Assembly (NCBI GenBank): GCA_910595825.1
Contig: OU343161.1
Location: 194,945,220-195,009,219, forward strand
Length of the DNA stretch: 64,000 nt
Direction: 5' to 3'
From: Philhelius pedissequus
Lineage: Eukaryota > Arthropoda > Insecta > Diptera > Syrphidae
A program made the position numbers and the translations under genes. The notes beneath the pieces were generated by a model. That model was not told the DNA's origin and did not search any database. It was given only the letters and a program-made list of their open reading frames with translations. Numbering within the stretch: the stretch's first letter is position 1; every line of letters starts with the position of its first letter. This document shows, in pieces, positions 1 to 10,925 of this stretch.

Positions 1-1
1 T

Positions 2-1810
2 GAAACGGTAGAACAAGCCCTATTCTACAGTGATACGTGGACAATTTTGACGAAGTTCACACCAATGGACTACGAAATGGTAATTCAGATGGTGCAAAAA
101 TGTGACAACAGGCTAGAAACCATGTGCAGGAGCATTGCGGACGATGACTTTCAACGCCATTGCCATTTGGTCGCCCAGGAGACAGAGACAAATATCGTAA
201 ACTTACGACAAACAGCAAATCGTATGAGGCAATTGATACACTCGAAGCGTCAAAAGCGCGCACTAGAGTTTATCGGAGGATTTTCCAAATGGGCCTTCGG
301 AACGATGGACAGCGAAGATGCTAGAAAGGTCTACCATCAGTTGGAATTCCTACATAAACGGGATCAGGATTCGTTCCAATTAATGCACCGACAACTATCT
401 GTCATGAAATCAAATTTCGATACATTGACTAAGCCAATTTCACAACTAGCGGAGGAAATGGAAAACGTGACTGCAGGTGTGGGAAATCTAAGTGAATCTT
501 TCCTAAATTACAGCCAATTCACAAACAAGGAAGTTTCGATGCTTAAGATGAGGAGCGAAGGGAGTGCAATGATATCAGTGATCACCGCAAAAATAATGGA
601 GGTCCAAAACCGGCAATCCCTGGAGCTTTCCATACTTGATGACCTTAACCAAAATAAACTCCACCCTTTCATCCTGGACGTAGGAAACATTACTGACCTG
701 CTTAAGAAATCGGTCAAAGGAGGATTCTCATTCGAGAACCTTGGCATCATTAATTCAGCGGCCAGAACAACAGTCTTTGCAAATGAGGGAAACCTGTTTG
801 TTAAGGTAACGCTTCCACTTCCAGACTCCTTGCATTTTGACATCCATAAAGTGTACGCCTTACCAACAGTCTTAGAGGAACGATGGGATCTGGTTATCGA
901 TACAAATCATGAATACATCGCAGAATCTGATAACCACGACCTTTTCGTAATGCTGAATGAGGAACAGTATTCCCGATGCTCACATATTGCAATAAGAGAG
1001 GCTTAAAAGGTCATTGCGGTATGCCGATACGAGACCCCGGTATTCACATCTGGATCAAATGAATGCTTAGTAGAACTATTACAACACGCAGCTTCATCAA
1101 AAGATTCGTGTAAATACACTGCGGTTCCAGCAAGGAAAGGAATATTCCTAAAGATGACGGCACCGAACGAGTGGCTTTTCAAAGTAAAGGATTCCTTCGT
1201 TTTGAACTTGAAGTGTGCTGACCAACAATATACAGCCACCCTCAACGGTTCAGGAATCCTTAAGATGGAGCAGCCCTGCGAAGCCAGTGCCAAAGGATTT
1301 AAGCTACTGTACGAATTTCACTCTGAGGTTTCTACTGAATACAAACAACCAATGGTGGACCACTCAGAACTTGTGAAAGCATTTCAAGCCAATTCCATTC
1401 CAGTTAAACGGGCACCCACACCAAAACTTCTTCCCATACTTATTGGCAACCAAAAGCATTTTGCCAACGAACTTAATGTTGGGAAAAAGAGTATGGAAGA
1501 GCTTGAACAAGGATGGAACCTTCTGAACGCAGAGCGAAAAGTGACAGATCATGAATGGGAGTTGTCACTACATCGCTACTCCATGTTGACCTTAGTCACC
1601 TTAGCAGCGGTAGCGGTTATTGTCATTTGTCTAGTCCGATGTCTCCGGTCCAGATCACAAACCATTCGTTCTATCCGAGCCAAAGCACCATCAGCCATTC
1701 TACCACTCCGTGAGCTGACAGTCAACCGAACACCAAGGAAACGTGCACCATCAACGCCACAGCCTAAAGCAGACATAGCGAGTTTCAGCGTCACCTCTGC
1801 CCGGGTGTAA
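2..1810 (+). pseudogene. env: errantivirus (gypsy-type) envelope gene, 5' end outside window, one in-frame stop
   Basis: Envelope glycoprotein gene of an endogenous gypsy-group retrovirus; such proteins are F-like membrane fusion proteins. The frame is open from base 2, so the gene continues left of the window. A furin-type site RQKR lies near base 250-260, directly followed by a Gly/Phe-rich fusion-peptide-like stretch ending in GTMDSED, the arrangement expected for errantivirus/baculovirus-F type proteins. The frame is stopped once by TAA at 1004-1006 and then continues in the same frame, without indel, to the TAA ending at 1810. The last part has one hydrophobic membrane segment (about 1575-1640) and a short basic tail. 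The break is a single codon, so the copy looks young but is not a simple intact env. Family assignment is from memory of the architecture. Confidence 0.85.
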
Positions 1811-2364
1811 ACAAGTATATTATAAATTTAATAAATTGACATTTATATAATTATAAAAAAAAACTTTAAGGAAATTTGCCAAAAAGCTAACTTTTAAGTC
1901 AACTTTAAATTTTTAAAATACTATATAAACAATAAAACAAAACCATGCAATTTGTTATACATTGTTAAGCGTATTATATATTTTTCACTATTATTTTTGT
2001 TAAACGAGAACAAAACCGTTATAATTTTCCTCAAATCTAATAGTTTCTTTACTACCTATACATACACACGTATACATTATAAATCGTTCTGTAATTTAAT
2101 ATTATGTTCTGTATTGTGGTTAAAATTAGAAAAAAGAAGCGATTAGAAATAAAATTAGAGAAAAATATACATAATTAGGTATTAAGTATTGTAACTGTAA
2201 AAAGGGTAAACAAAAAAAAGTATTTAACAAAAAAAAAAACATGAAAATATGATATACAAATTTAATTTAATTTAAATACCTATGTATGTAAAATTTAGTA
2301 TTAACATTTAATTATTTAATAAAGAAAGACGAACCTATTTCTGGAGACCTGGCTTGAACTCCCT
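1811..2364 (+). other. AT-rich 3' noncoding part of the errantivirus
   Basis: No coding signal is seen between the env stop and the polypurine tract. The sequence is very AT-rich with A-runs and two AATAAA-like sites. It is most simply the 3' untranslated region of the retroelement, although it is longer than usual for errantiviruses. Confidence 0.5.
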
Positions 2365-2377
2365 AAGGGGGGAGGGA
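2365..2377 (+). promoter_or_regulatory. polypurine tract (plus-strand primer) before the 3' LTR
   Basis: AAGGGGGGAGGGA is an uninterrupted purine run directly before TGTTAT, which is the usual position of the polypurine tract that primes plus-strand synthesis and fixes the left end of the 3' LTR. Confidence 0.75.
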
Positions 2378-2849
2378 TGTTATACATACGTATATTTATT
2401 AACTTTAAATGTCTCACCTCCTAACCCACTGAGTCAGAATGCATAACAATTAACTATTATGCATAGTGACAGTTTTTGGTTTCACACTTATTGTGACGCA
2501 ATGGCTTAGTGGGACAAGTCAACTTCCAGAATGCAACTCAGTAGGTCAAAGCTGAGTAATGCATTTTGGAAGTTTAACCAAGAAGTTCCAGGTAGGTCGC
2601 CAGAACCAGGCTGAGTCTGGTTCTGGCGACCTACCTGGAACTTCTTGGATTAAACTTCCAAAATGCATTACTCAGCTTTGACCTACTGAGTTGCATTCTG
2701 GAAGTTGACTTGTCCCACTAAGCCATTGCGTCACAATAAGTGTGAAACCAAAAACTGTCACTATGCATAATAGTTAATTGTTATGCATTCTGACTCAGTG
2801 GGTTAGGAGGTGAGACATTTAAAGTTAATAAATATACGTATGTATAACA
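2378..2849 (+). repeat. putative 3' LTR forming an almost perfect 472-bp palindrome
   Basis: It starts TGTTATACATACG and ends CGTATGTATAACA (TG...CA ends), directly after the polypurine tract. Arms 2378-2609 and 2617-2849 are reverse complements of each other. In a base-by-base reading they differ by only one inserted base (in TTTAACCAAG versus TTTAATCCAAG), and the central loop is 7 bases (2610-2616). An AATAAA lies at 2827-2832. No target duplication flanks it, which fits an LTR whose partner is outside the window better than a free hairpin element. I know of no errantivirus LTR that is palindromic throughout. Confidence 0.7.
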
Positions 2850-2859
2850 ACTAAGTTAC

Positions 2860-3007
2860 CAGGCCGTCCTGACTCTCTTTGACGTTGCAAAAACATTTTG
2901 TCCTCTTCTATTCTTATTGTGTGAAGAGCACCGGCGTGCGAAATGTCAAACAAATTTTCCAAATTGTCCAAATTGTCTTTAAACTCTTGTTGACGACGCT
3001 TGAACAA
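2860..3007 (-). pseudogene. fragment of an uncharacterised conserved insect protein, possibly TE-derived
   Basis: The minus strand encodes about 50 residues with the block LFDISHAGAL, then IEEDK, then FLQRQRESGRPG. I recall the pattern (LFDI-AHA-AL, IEEDK-FL, QR--GRPG) from uncharacterised arthropod proteins found in many copies, but cannot name the family. It begins right beside the errantivirus LTR, which may have truncated it. No catalytic motif is visible. Confidence 0.4.
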
Positions 3008-3009
3008 AT

Positions 3010-4430
3010 CTCCAAAATTTTTAAAATTTTTCTGTAAGTTTCTACAAAATTGGTAAAAGTCGACTAGTTTTTTAACGCAATTAGGTACAGATTTTGAAGG
3101 AATCCGATTTCATTTATAGGTAAATTCACTTCACGAATATTGTAAAACAAAAACAGCGAGAACTTGTCTATTAGAGGGAAGTTTCCATCCCGTTATTTGG
3201 TGTTTTGTTTCTCCAACCAAAAAGATACAACTTTTAGAACAATTCATGTTTGTGTTTATTAGCCAAGAACGAAACATCAACTAAACAATTCAAACAGATC
3301 TTGCGTAGGCTTTATTAAGCTAAAAGACGCATGCGCTGGGTATGTATGCGTTTTGTAAGTACACTGACATGTATCGATGCAAGTCGGCACGGGTTACTGT
3401 GATTCGAGTCTCATGAAATTTAATTTACTGGCGTTTCGACCCAAACGAAAAAAAAAATAGAGGGTATGCGTTAAAAAAATCACTTTGATATTTTTGGGAT
3501 ACCCTAATGTAGGTCCATTAACAATTGCTTCAAAATTGCCATGCATTTCATTTTTTTGTTCTTTGAAGGGTCCCAGGAATCATCCCCCAAAATATCCCGC
3601 ATATGTGTTATGGGATACCCTGTACCTGTACATCTGTTTGTTAGGTAATCATTTTGATAATATGCGTTAAGTGAATTTTTCAATTACTTATTTTACATAG
3701 CAACAACACCACAATTCCTTTCTTCTTGCCGTTGATCTCGCACTTTCTTTTGTATAGGAAGCAGGAAACATGAGCCAGATTTTTTTGTGTGACAAAGTGC
3801 CAATCCCATATCCAAAGAGAGGTATTTAATTTTGTTAATTAATGTGTCGCCAGATTCATTTTCATCACTGCCAATCCTTATTATACATATTAGATACCTT
3901 TTCTTCTGTTTTTATGTACTTACCTACGTATGTGTCTACCTATACAAATGAATATTGTCGCTTCATAATGACATGATAATTGGATTTTTGTGCCTTCTCA
4001 AATGAATATAAACAGAACCAAAATGTAGATGACATGAAAAAAGAATATGCTTTCAAAAAAGAGTGGAATGTAAATGTATAATGTTCCAGAGTCTCATGAT
4101 GGTGATAATTAAGAATATGTTCGTGTTGTATTCCTTTGTGCCGTAAAATGACAAAAAAAAACAGGACCACAGGAACATTTGTCCTAGGGAATGTCTTGCC
4201 AGTCTTTACATATAGAATTAAAGTAAGGATTTTATAAGCATGCAAGAAATAATATAGCTATAAAATATTTTATATTTATATTTCATGTATGACCTCTTAT
4301 ACATATGTATGTACATATATACATACATGTGTATATTTTCTGTCCGTTACTTCTTGGCATTGTCAAATATGTAAATAGGTGCGCTAGACTACTCCATTTT
4401 TACTTGGTCTTAGTGCACTTTGGGATCCAT
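3010..4430. other. no recognisable gene; AT-rich DNA
   Basis: Only short random ORFs. Two copies of GGGATACCCT lie at about 3500 and 3612, in a stretch that also has TATGCGTTAA twice, a hint of an old local duplication. A short ATGTATGTACATAT-type simple repeat lies near 4300-4335. Confidence 0.5.
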
Positions 4431-4440
4431 AGGAGGGGTC

Positions 4441-6860
4441 GGGGATGATATCAATCCAATCGAGACATCAACAGAAATTTGGCCATTGCCAACCGCCAGC
4501 AGTTGTCTTGAGAATTCAGTAGCCGATGGGTCGTTCGGCAATAGGTGTGTTTTGGTGAGAATATAGCACAGTGAAGTAAAACAAATTCAAGAAAACGATC
4601 CACGGCAAATGTCTTTCTACTTGGTTATCTTTTTAAGGGTTGGTGTCTCTGCTTGTTGTTCGTTTGACAGAAAGATTTGTTCGATTCTTGAGCATTTCTA
4701 ATTTATCAATTTTGTGTGAAAAGGCTATAAGAAAATGTAGTCTTAAAGTGGCTGATCACTATGAGAATTTTTTACGATCTAACATTCGTAGAAAAGAGAA
4801 AAGCAGATTGCCTGTTTCTTTTTCACGCATGTAAGATGGTAAAAAATCGTCATAGTTTAACTCTAGTGGTGCCAGGTACAAAGGGATTAAAAATGATAAA
4901 TCTTGGAAGTACCCTGTTGATGTTTGATGAGTCAAACATTAAAACAACCACCTGACAAACGTGTTATTTGATTTTCATAACTTTTTGAGCTTGGAGGCTT
5001 TTCAAGACATACAACCTATGTGAACAGATGTTGGTCACGTCTTTTTTTATTTCTCACATCTTGTGCAGTAAATTGTAGTGCTTTTTGTAATACTAACAAG
5101 TTTTAAAATTAAACTATTAAATATATGAATTAAATGAAAACTAATTTCACCGTCCTCCGTCCGTTCCGTTAGACCATTACCGTATTTCATTGCCACTAAT
5201 GATCCATATAGTTCATGAGCCTGATTACACCATTCGTTCGTTTCGTTATTCGTCATTTTAACAGGCACATACGTTCGTGATTACACCGTTGTTAGAGGAA
5301 ATATGTATGTTATTGCGTTCGTCATTTTGACGTTTATAAAATTTGTCGCTGTTTTGTATAAAAATAAACTGTAGTAATCATTAAAAATGTATTTGAATTA
5401 CTTCCTTCAAAAATATAAACCATTTAATTGTGAAAAAAATTACAAACTCAATAATTTAAATTTACATCGAGGAGCATTGCGGTTGTCAAGTCAGAAACAT
5501 CAAAGTTCAACCATCGTGTTGACGCAAAAAATATTATTCAGTTTAATATAATAGCAAAATACATTACTTGAAGTTGGTAAATTGAAATTTGTGTAGCGCG
5601 GCCAATTCAAAGTCGGCAAATAGATATATCTACAGTTAAGTAAGAAAAAAATGGAAAAAGGTCTATGTAAATGAAATAAAATCTCAATAAAAATATCCAT
5701 GCATTCAAGTTCAACCATAAAAAATGTTGAAATTTTCAGTCGTGCTTTCGTTTCTTCCTTATAAAGACGAAACAACCGAAAAAATGAATCGTGCAATCGG
5801 GCTCCATCTCAAGAAAATAAAACAATACAGATCAGAGTGACAACAGCCAGAACTACATTTATGGATCATGAAACGTGATCTCGATAGAGTGCAAGATCTT
5901 TTGTAATGCATATTTTTTTGATAATCTATAATATGGTTCAATTCTAATAACAAAACACGACTAATGTTGTACAAAATAATATTACATGTGAATCCCTTAA
6001 TGGAAAATGATTTAACTCTAAGTAACTATTTTATAAACTCCGCCTTAAAAAGTCACGTGCGTGAAAAGCCTAAAGATCAAAAATCAAACACGTCTATTGT
6101 AATCTATTATCAGGTTTACCAACATAGCAAATGCACACAATTAGACCCCAGCGCCCTCTAAATTTGAACTGCTCAAACGAATAATGTCAAGTAACATTTC
6201 ACTGGGATAAAAAGGTAAAGTAGATCCCAGTGAATTTTTTTGTTGTAACTCTTGTTACATTTTGACTGACTGAGTTTCTTTTTCTCACCAAAACACGCCT
6301 ATAATGTCACTCATATTTGTGATCAATTTCAACTTATTGACATGCCGGCACAAAGACGACGATTTTAAGCATCCATTAAGGTCATCGGCAGCAGTAGATT
6401 TCAGGATGACGGGAAGCTTTTGACCAAAATCTCCGCTCAGCAATATCATATCCCCATCACCAAATCATCTCGAATCACCTTGTAAATCCTTCAATGTTAG
6501 GTCAACTGCCTCCAAAGCTGGCTTATGCGCCATCGTGCATTCATCCCAAATTATGATTTTGCATTCTCGCATCAACTTCGCTGTCGCCGAATTTTTAGTC
6601 ATTGTCCACGTATTGGTTTGTCAACCGTGAACAAATTCATTGCCAGTTTCAATGCGGAATGTGCAGTTCGACCGTGGTGTGGTATCAATCCATAGATGCC
6701 ATACGCTGCAAAAGGCAACAAAAGAAATATTGGCCGAATTGTTGTTAGAATCAACTAAATGACGAATGGCTTGCATCTCCCACCGGGAGCATCGTATTCC
6801 AAAGCAGGGCGATTGAAGTCTACATTTACCACTTTTCTTCTTCTAATAACTTTTTGCGAA
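4441..6860 (-). pseudogene. Helitron PIF1-like helicase remnant, split by a 1.76-kb insertion
   Basis: Rolling-circle transposon helicase (RepHel C-terminal part), read right to left. From about 6860: a degenerate Walker A (DAPGGRCKPF where DAPGGTGKTF is usual), GRTAHSALKL, then the Walker B block WDECTMAHKPALEAVD, then LLSGDFGQKLPVI and LKLITNM up to 6302. After the insertion it resumes at 4541 with NDPSATEFSRQLLAVGNG. Several stops and frameshifts are present (for example a TGA before FGDGDM), so it is dead. Removing the inserted element with one TA copy rejoins the helicase in frame at the junction. The Rep nuclease and Helitron termini were not found. Confidence 0.85.
4544..6299. mobile_element. 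TA-flanked non-autonomous DNA transposon inserted in the Helitron helicase
   Basis: Terminal inverted repeats: left GGTGTGTTTTGGTGAGAA, right end complementary to GGCGTGTTTTGGTGAGAA (one mismatch). TA lies on both sides (4542-4543 and 6300-6301), as expected for Tc1/mariner or pogo type elements. The interior has only short ORFs with no transposase motifs, so it probably moved with enzyme supplied elsewhere. The direct proof is that it interrupts a recognisable helicase reading frame exactly. Confidence 0.8.
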
Positions 6861-6869
6861 TTTGTGGTG

Positions 6870-8000
6870 CAGTTTGAAGCTCTGCAATATGGATACGTCT
6901 CCATTTATTTCCCCTGCACGTACCTCTTGCGCGTTTGATTATCACGGACATTCTGATTGATTATTGCAAGACGTGTACGTCGTCCACGGTTAGATCAGAA
7001 TCAGTGTAAACGTATTATTTAGAAATCGTTTTAAATTTTTACGCAACACAAAAACGAATTTTCACTCATCGGTCAAACTATGCCTATTGAACAAATGCAA
7101 AGTAGTTTATGTCAAAGAAATACACCGGCTGAACTAACAAAAGCGAAATCAGGAATTATACGTTTTTGACAACATTTTTTGTAAACATATATTTGTTTAA
7201 GTTTATGTTTATTGTTTATGTTTATGTGTATTTGTTCATGAGATTTAACAATTTTAGTAAGCATTTTTAAATTTTAATAGCTCACAAAAACTGCCATAAA
7301 TCGAACACCAATACACATAAGCACATGCCACATAGCTTAAAACCTTCTTCTCGACAACATCTTTCATTAAAGATAAAGTATATTGAAAAAGGTCGAATGT
7401 CAACTGAGATCATTAGCGATTAGCGTCATACGTTTTTGACAACATTTTTCTATTTATAAAAAAAGAAAATAATTATAAAATATGTGTTTTTTACAATTCA
7501 GCGAGAAATCTAGTCACATTAAGGGATCCATGGGCCGAATTCCACAGTCATGAATGAACAAATATTCACGATCAAAATATGTGTGAATAAATTTGCCTAT
7601 CTGTCAAAAAACTTAATCGCACCCTTGTGGTATCGCAAATATGAAGATATGTGTACACAACTTTCTGTGTACATAGATAAAACTCACGATTGCGGAATTG
7701 AACCCCAGGCTGTGAATCCGACATTGCATGCGGAATTGAGATTTTATTTGGTAGGACTGAGCCCATGTCTTAATTTCGCTTCCTACGGAATATTTTATTC
7801 CCTCGAAATTTTTCCTGTGAACGTAAATCTCCCACGGAGTAAATTTCGCTCGAAAAACAAAAATAAATCGTATGAAATGGCAGCAAAATTCTCTGGGAAA
7901 GTTTATTCCCGATACCAATAAATTCAGAGGGAAACTTCTGAGCATCATTCACGTTCCCAAGATTCGAATTGGAAATTTTTTAATTTACGATAACCCCCAA
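6870..8000. other. no recognisable gene; one unexplained 123-codon ORF at 7550-7921
   Basis: The stretch is mostly AT-rich. A direct repeat (ACGTTTTTGACAACATTTTT) lies at about 7160 and 7430. Between 7550 and 7950 the base composition is more balanced and several overlapping frames on both strands are open; the longest is 123 codons on the plus strand. None shows a known motif, and overlap of open frames on both strands argues for chance or an old repeat rather than a gene. Confidence 0.4.
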
Positions 8001-8004
8001 TAAA

Positions 8005-8666
8005 ATGATACCGAGGTATGCTCATCTCCGTCGTGATAGACTTGAAAAATCGTTTTTCTTCAGATGTAGTGGCAATATTACAGCTAGGAGCATTTTTGCC
8101 AAAAAATTACATGCTGACTTGACAGCCAACTTTTCAATATATAGATATATATATATATATATATCTATATAGATATCTATAGATAAAAAAATGGAAAAAG
8201 GAAATTGAAGAAAGACGTAGTGTACCAGAGTTTCTGCCATCAGAAATGTTAGACGTTTGTTTAGTACATTTATACCCAAACAATTCTCCATGCTTAGGCG
8301 CGTTAAAATTTGGATGCAGGCAAATATGAGAGAAGATCGCCTCACCGGTATTGCTGATGAACGGTCATCGCAATATGGCAATCGATCTTGATGAAATTGT
8401 AATAAGATTTGCTGAGAAAAAAAAAAGAAGACTAGACGTAATAATATAAATTGCTTAAGGAAGTGTACATAATGTTTTTTGTTTTAAGATCTTTGTCAAT
8501 TTATTTTGTGTATGGTACAATAAAACTCTTTTTTACCAACTACTGCCAAGAAGACAATTTATTTGATTATATTAAGTATAGGTAGCTGTGTCTAATAAAA
8601 TAATCTTTTTCGGTATTGCCTTCGATCAACTTGACCCCCAAAACTGTAATCCTGGATCCGCCCCTG
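8005..8666 (+). pseudogene. hAT transposase C-terminal remnant with 3' terminal inverted repeat
   Basis: hAT-superfamily transposase of the DUF4371/ZMYM1-like group. Plus-strand pieces: IDLKNRFSSDVVAILQLGAFLPK (8030-8110, split here by position only), a TA-rich tract, WKKEIEERRSVPEFLPS (about 8194-8245), then MLRRVKIWMQANMREDRLTG (from about 8290) and finally IDLDEIVIRFAEKKKRR, ending with a stop near 8448. The usual LPVTTASAERSFS block expected before MLRRVK is missing, pointing to a deletion at about 8285. The sequence ends at 8666 in GGATCCGCCCCTG, a typical hAT right end (CAGGGGCGGATCC in reverse). The 5' end was not found. Confidence 0.75.
8138..8188. repeat. TA-rich simple repeat inside the hAT remnant
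   Basis: ATATATAGATATATATATATA continues into an ATCTATAGATAT-type palindrome; it separates two coding blocks of the hAT remnant. Confidence 0.7.
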
Positions 8667-8877
8667 ACTCAGTGAGTGTGCGATTGTTTAAGTTTTTTTT
8701 AATATTTACCTAGTTTTGACAACTCTTAAGACAAACTTCATAAACAAATAATAAAAGCAATTAGAATTATTAGACCCTGAAATCTTTTATTGTTTGAGCA
8801 ATCTATGAAAGGGAAATTTCATGAAATGTTTGTTAAAATTCAGAAATGTGTCAGTTAAGGTAATTTAATTCAAATAT

Positions 8878-9040
8878 AAAATTATATCCTTTTTTGAGTT
8901 GCTGTGATTTTCTCATTCTTCTTTACGACAGAAATATTAAATTTTTCGATGTTAACCAAATGATCAAAAATTTCCTTTTCATTAGGTACACTAATCGTCG
9001 TTGCACCAGAATCTAAAGTAATTGTTATTTTTACATCGTT
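8878..9040 (-). pseudogene. copia-type protease fragment, opposite strand to the neighbouring integrase
   Basis: The minus strand reads LDSGATTISVPNEKEIFDHLV, then NISVVKKNEKITATQKRI, then a stop. This matches the copia aspartic protease active-site region (FVLDSGA, followed by a VAK-GE-I-AT-KG type block). It lies head to head with the plus-strand integrase fragment that starts about 35 bases away, so one of the two has been inverted or they come from separate insertions. Confidence 0.65.
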
Positions 9041-9849
9041 ATTGCGTCTTACCGACAAAATTTGTTTTTGTTCAATTTTACACCAAAAATCGCTGCCCTA
9101 TATGTGCATTAGGTAAGCAGTTTATTAGAAAGACAGCAGCTGAACTCTGGTTTGGTCATAAACTTAACATATTCAACATACGCATTTTTGGTTCAATTTG
9201 CTATAATCATTTATTCCATCAGAAAAACAAAAGAAATTAGAACCGAAAGCAAATAAATATATTTTGATGGGCTATGCTTTAAAGTTTAAACAATTCCTAT
9301 CGACTTTGGGATATTGAAAACAAGAAGCTGATCATTGTCCGAAATGTGACATTTAATGAAAAGTAAATTCTGAATCGAGCAAAAATCAACATTTTTTCGA
9401 ATTCAAAGGCAGTTATAGAATTTGACAGCGATAATAATAAAGAAGATATATCTGTTCTGTGCCGGATTAGTCACGCAGCGGGCCCTGCGCATTTGGGGCC
9501 ACACGTACCAACTTTTTCTGACTACAAGAAAAAGTATTATTTATATATTAGATTTAGTCACAACTCTTTGCATCAAAATGATCAACTATAATTTCATTGA
9601 TATATGATAATGGTGATCTGAATATAATTTAATATGATTTTTTTTCCATAATTTTTTTTGATAGATAAAAAGTCATATATAATTTTATTTTTCTATCTGC
9701 TGGTCCTAACAAAAAACATGTTTCACTCCGCATTACACGCAAGTTGTCAAAACTGCTAAACAAAACGGGGAATTCCCTAATATTTTCTTCGTGCTAGTCG
9801 TAATAACCCGACCGATTTGAAAAGGGTTATATTATTGACTACTAATCTA

Positions 9850-10200
9850 GAGTCATGCAAGATAGTTCCAAAGACGGAACGAACATGGAACGGTTCTTTT
9901 TTTCGGTCGGAACTAGAATCATGTCCGCGGAATTATTAAGGGAACTATGAGCATCATAAACAGATCGCACCAATTTACATTTTGACGAACATGAAGGCAG
10001 ACGGAACTACAACAAATCAACTATACTCCATGCCTATCATACTCATAGTTCCCTTTATAGTTCCATGTCTTTCTTTTCGTTGTATTTCCATTCTATCGAA
10101 TTAGAAATAGGATAGGAAGCAAACATATTCAAGGCAAGGTGTTTAAAGAAGATAGGGAACTAAAGGAGGAACTATTTGCATGATGAGAGGTTGGACAAAT
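9850..10200. other. GGAAC-rich noncoding interior of the hAT element
   Basis: The words GGAACGG, GGAACTA, AGTTCC and GGTCGGAAC recur many times (for example at 9865-9960, 10048-10070 and 10150-10175, and again at 11040 and 11325-11345). No ORF explains this. Such recurrent short words inside a DNA transposon could be subterminal protein-binding sites or a degraded tandem repeat. Confidence 0.4.
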
Positions 10201-10536
10201 TAACGTATATTTCGTTCCTGTATGTATATGTTCTATAGATACTGTCTCTCCAATTCCAATCCAACTCGTTCTCATTCTTGTGTGTTGGTTTTGCCTTTGG
10301 CTAGAAATTTCGAAACATATGCGTGTGTATCAGTATTTCAATTTGTAACTAAGCAGAGACATGTTGGCTCTGTTCTCGTTTTGTGTCTACGTAGTGGTAA
10401 CCACAAATAAGCCATACTAAGATTTGAAACCTTCGCACGTTTGTTTACATTGTTGTTTTTGTACATTTGGCACTCTATCCATGAATAGATACGAAAGCGA
10501 AAAACAAAAAAAAAATGACTTGGGCTGCGTTATCTA

Positions 10537-10925
10537 TTACTACGTTTATATGGAGAATTGAATCGGTATTGAATCAGGATTTAGGTCTTTGTATACTTGA
10601 ATCGGATTAAAATAGGATTACTCGATCCGATCCAACTAGAAGAGCTGAATCGAATTGAAAATGTACTTATATACCTGAATCGAGGAATTGAAGAATCGAA
10701 TTCACATCTGATTCTTGGTGTGTGTGTGCACCAATAGTGTTTTTTTGTGTTCAGTGGGATTCCGTTTTCTTTGTATTTATTTCTGTTGCATGTTTTTGTT
10801 GTTTATTCTGTAAACTCAAATTGTCACTTCGATTCCATTTTAATTCAATCTTCCGATCACACGAGGCCATATACCTGAATCGAAATTTCAATTCGATTCC
10901 TCAATTCACTCATATAAACGGGGTA
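10537..10925. repeat. probable MITE with CGTTTATATG ends, rich in GAATCGAATTG words
   Basis: The left end CGTTTATATGGAGAATTGAA and the right end (reverse CGTTTATATGAGTGAATTGA) are inverted. The inner flanks on both sides contain repeated GAATTGAATCG / TGAATCGAGG words. It is nested within the hAT element. The target duplication is unclear, so the exact ends are uncertain. Confidence 0.5.

Noticed and set aside
4900..4945. Short palindrome GATGTTTGATGAGTCAAACATT
   Set aside because: A single small hairpin in AT-rich DNA inside a non-autonomous element; expected by chance. It is quoted here only as a location marker.
8022..8381. 119-codon minus-strand ORF
   Set aside because: It is the shadow of the plus-strand hAT transposase remnant and reads through a TA simple repeat.
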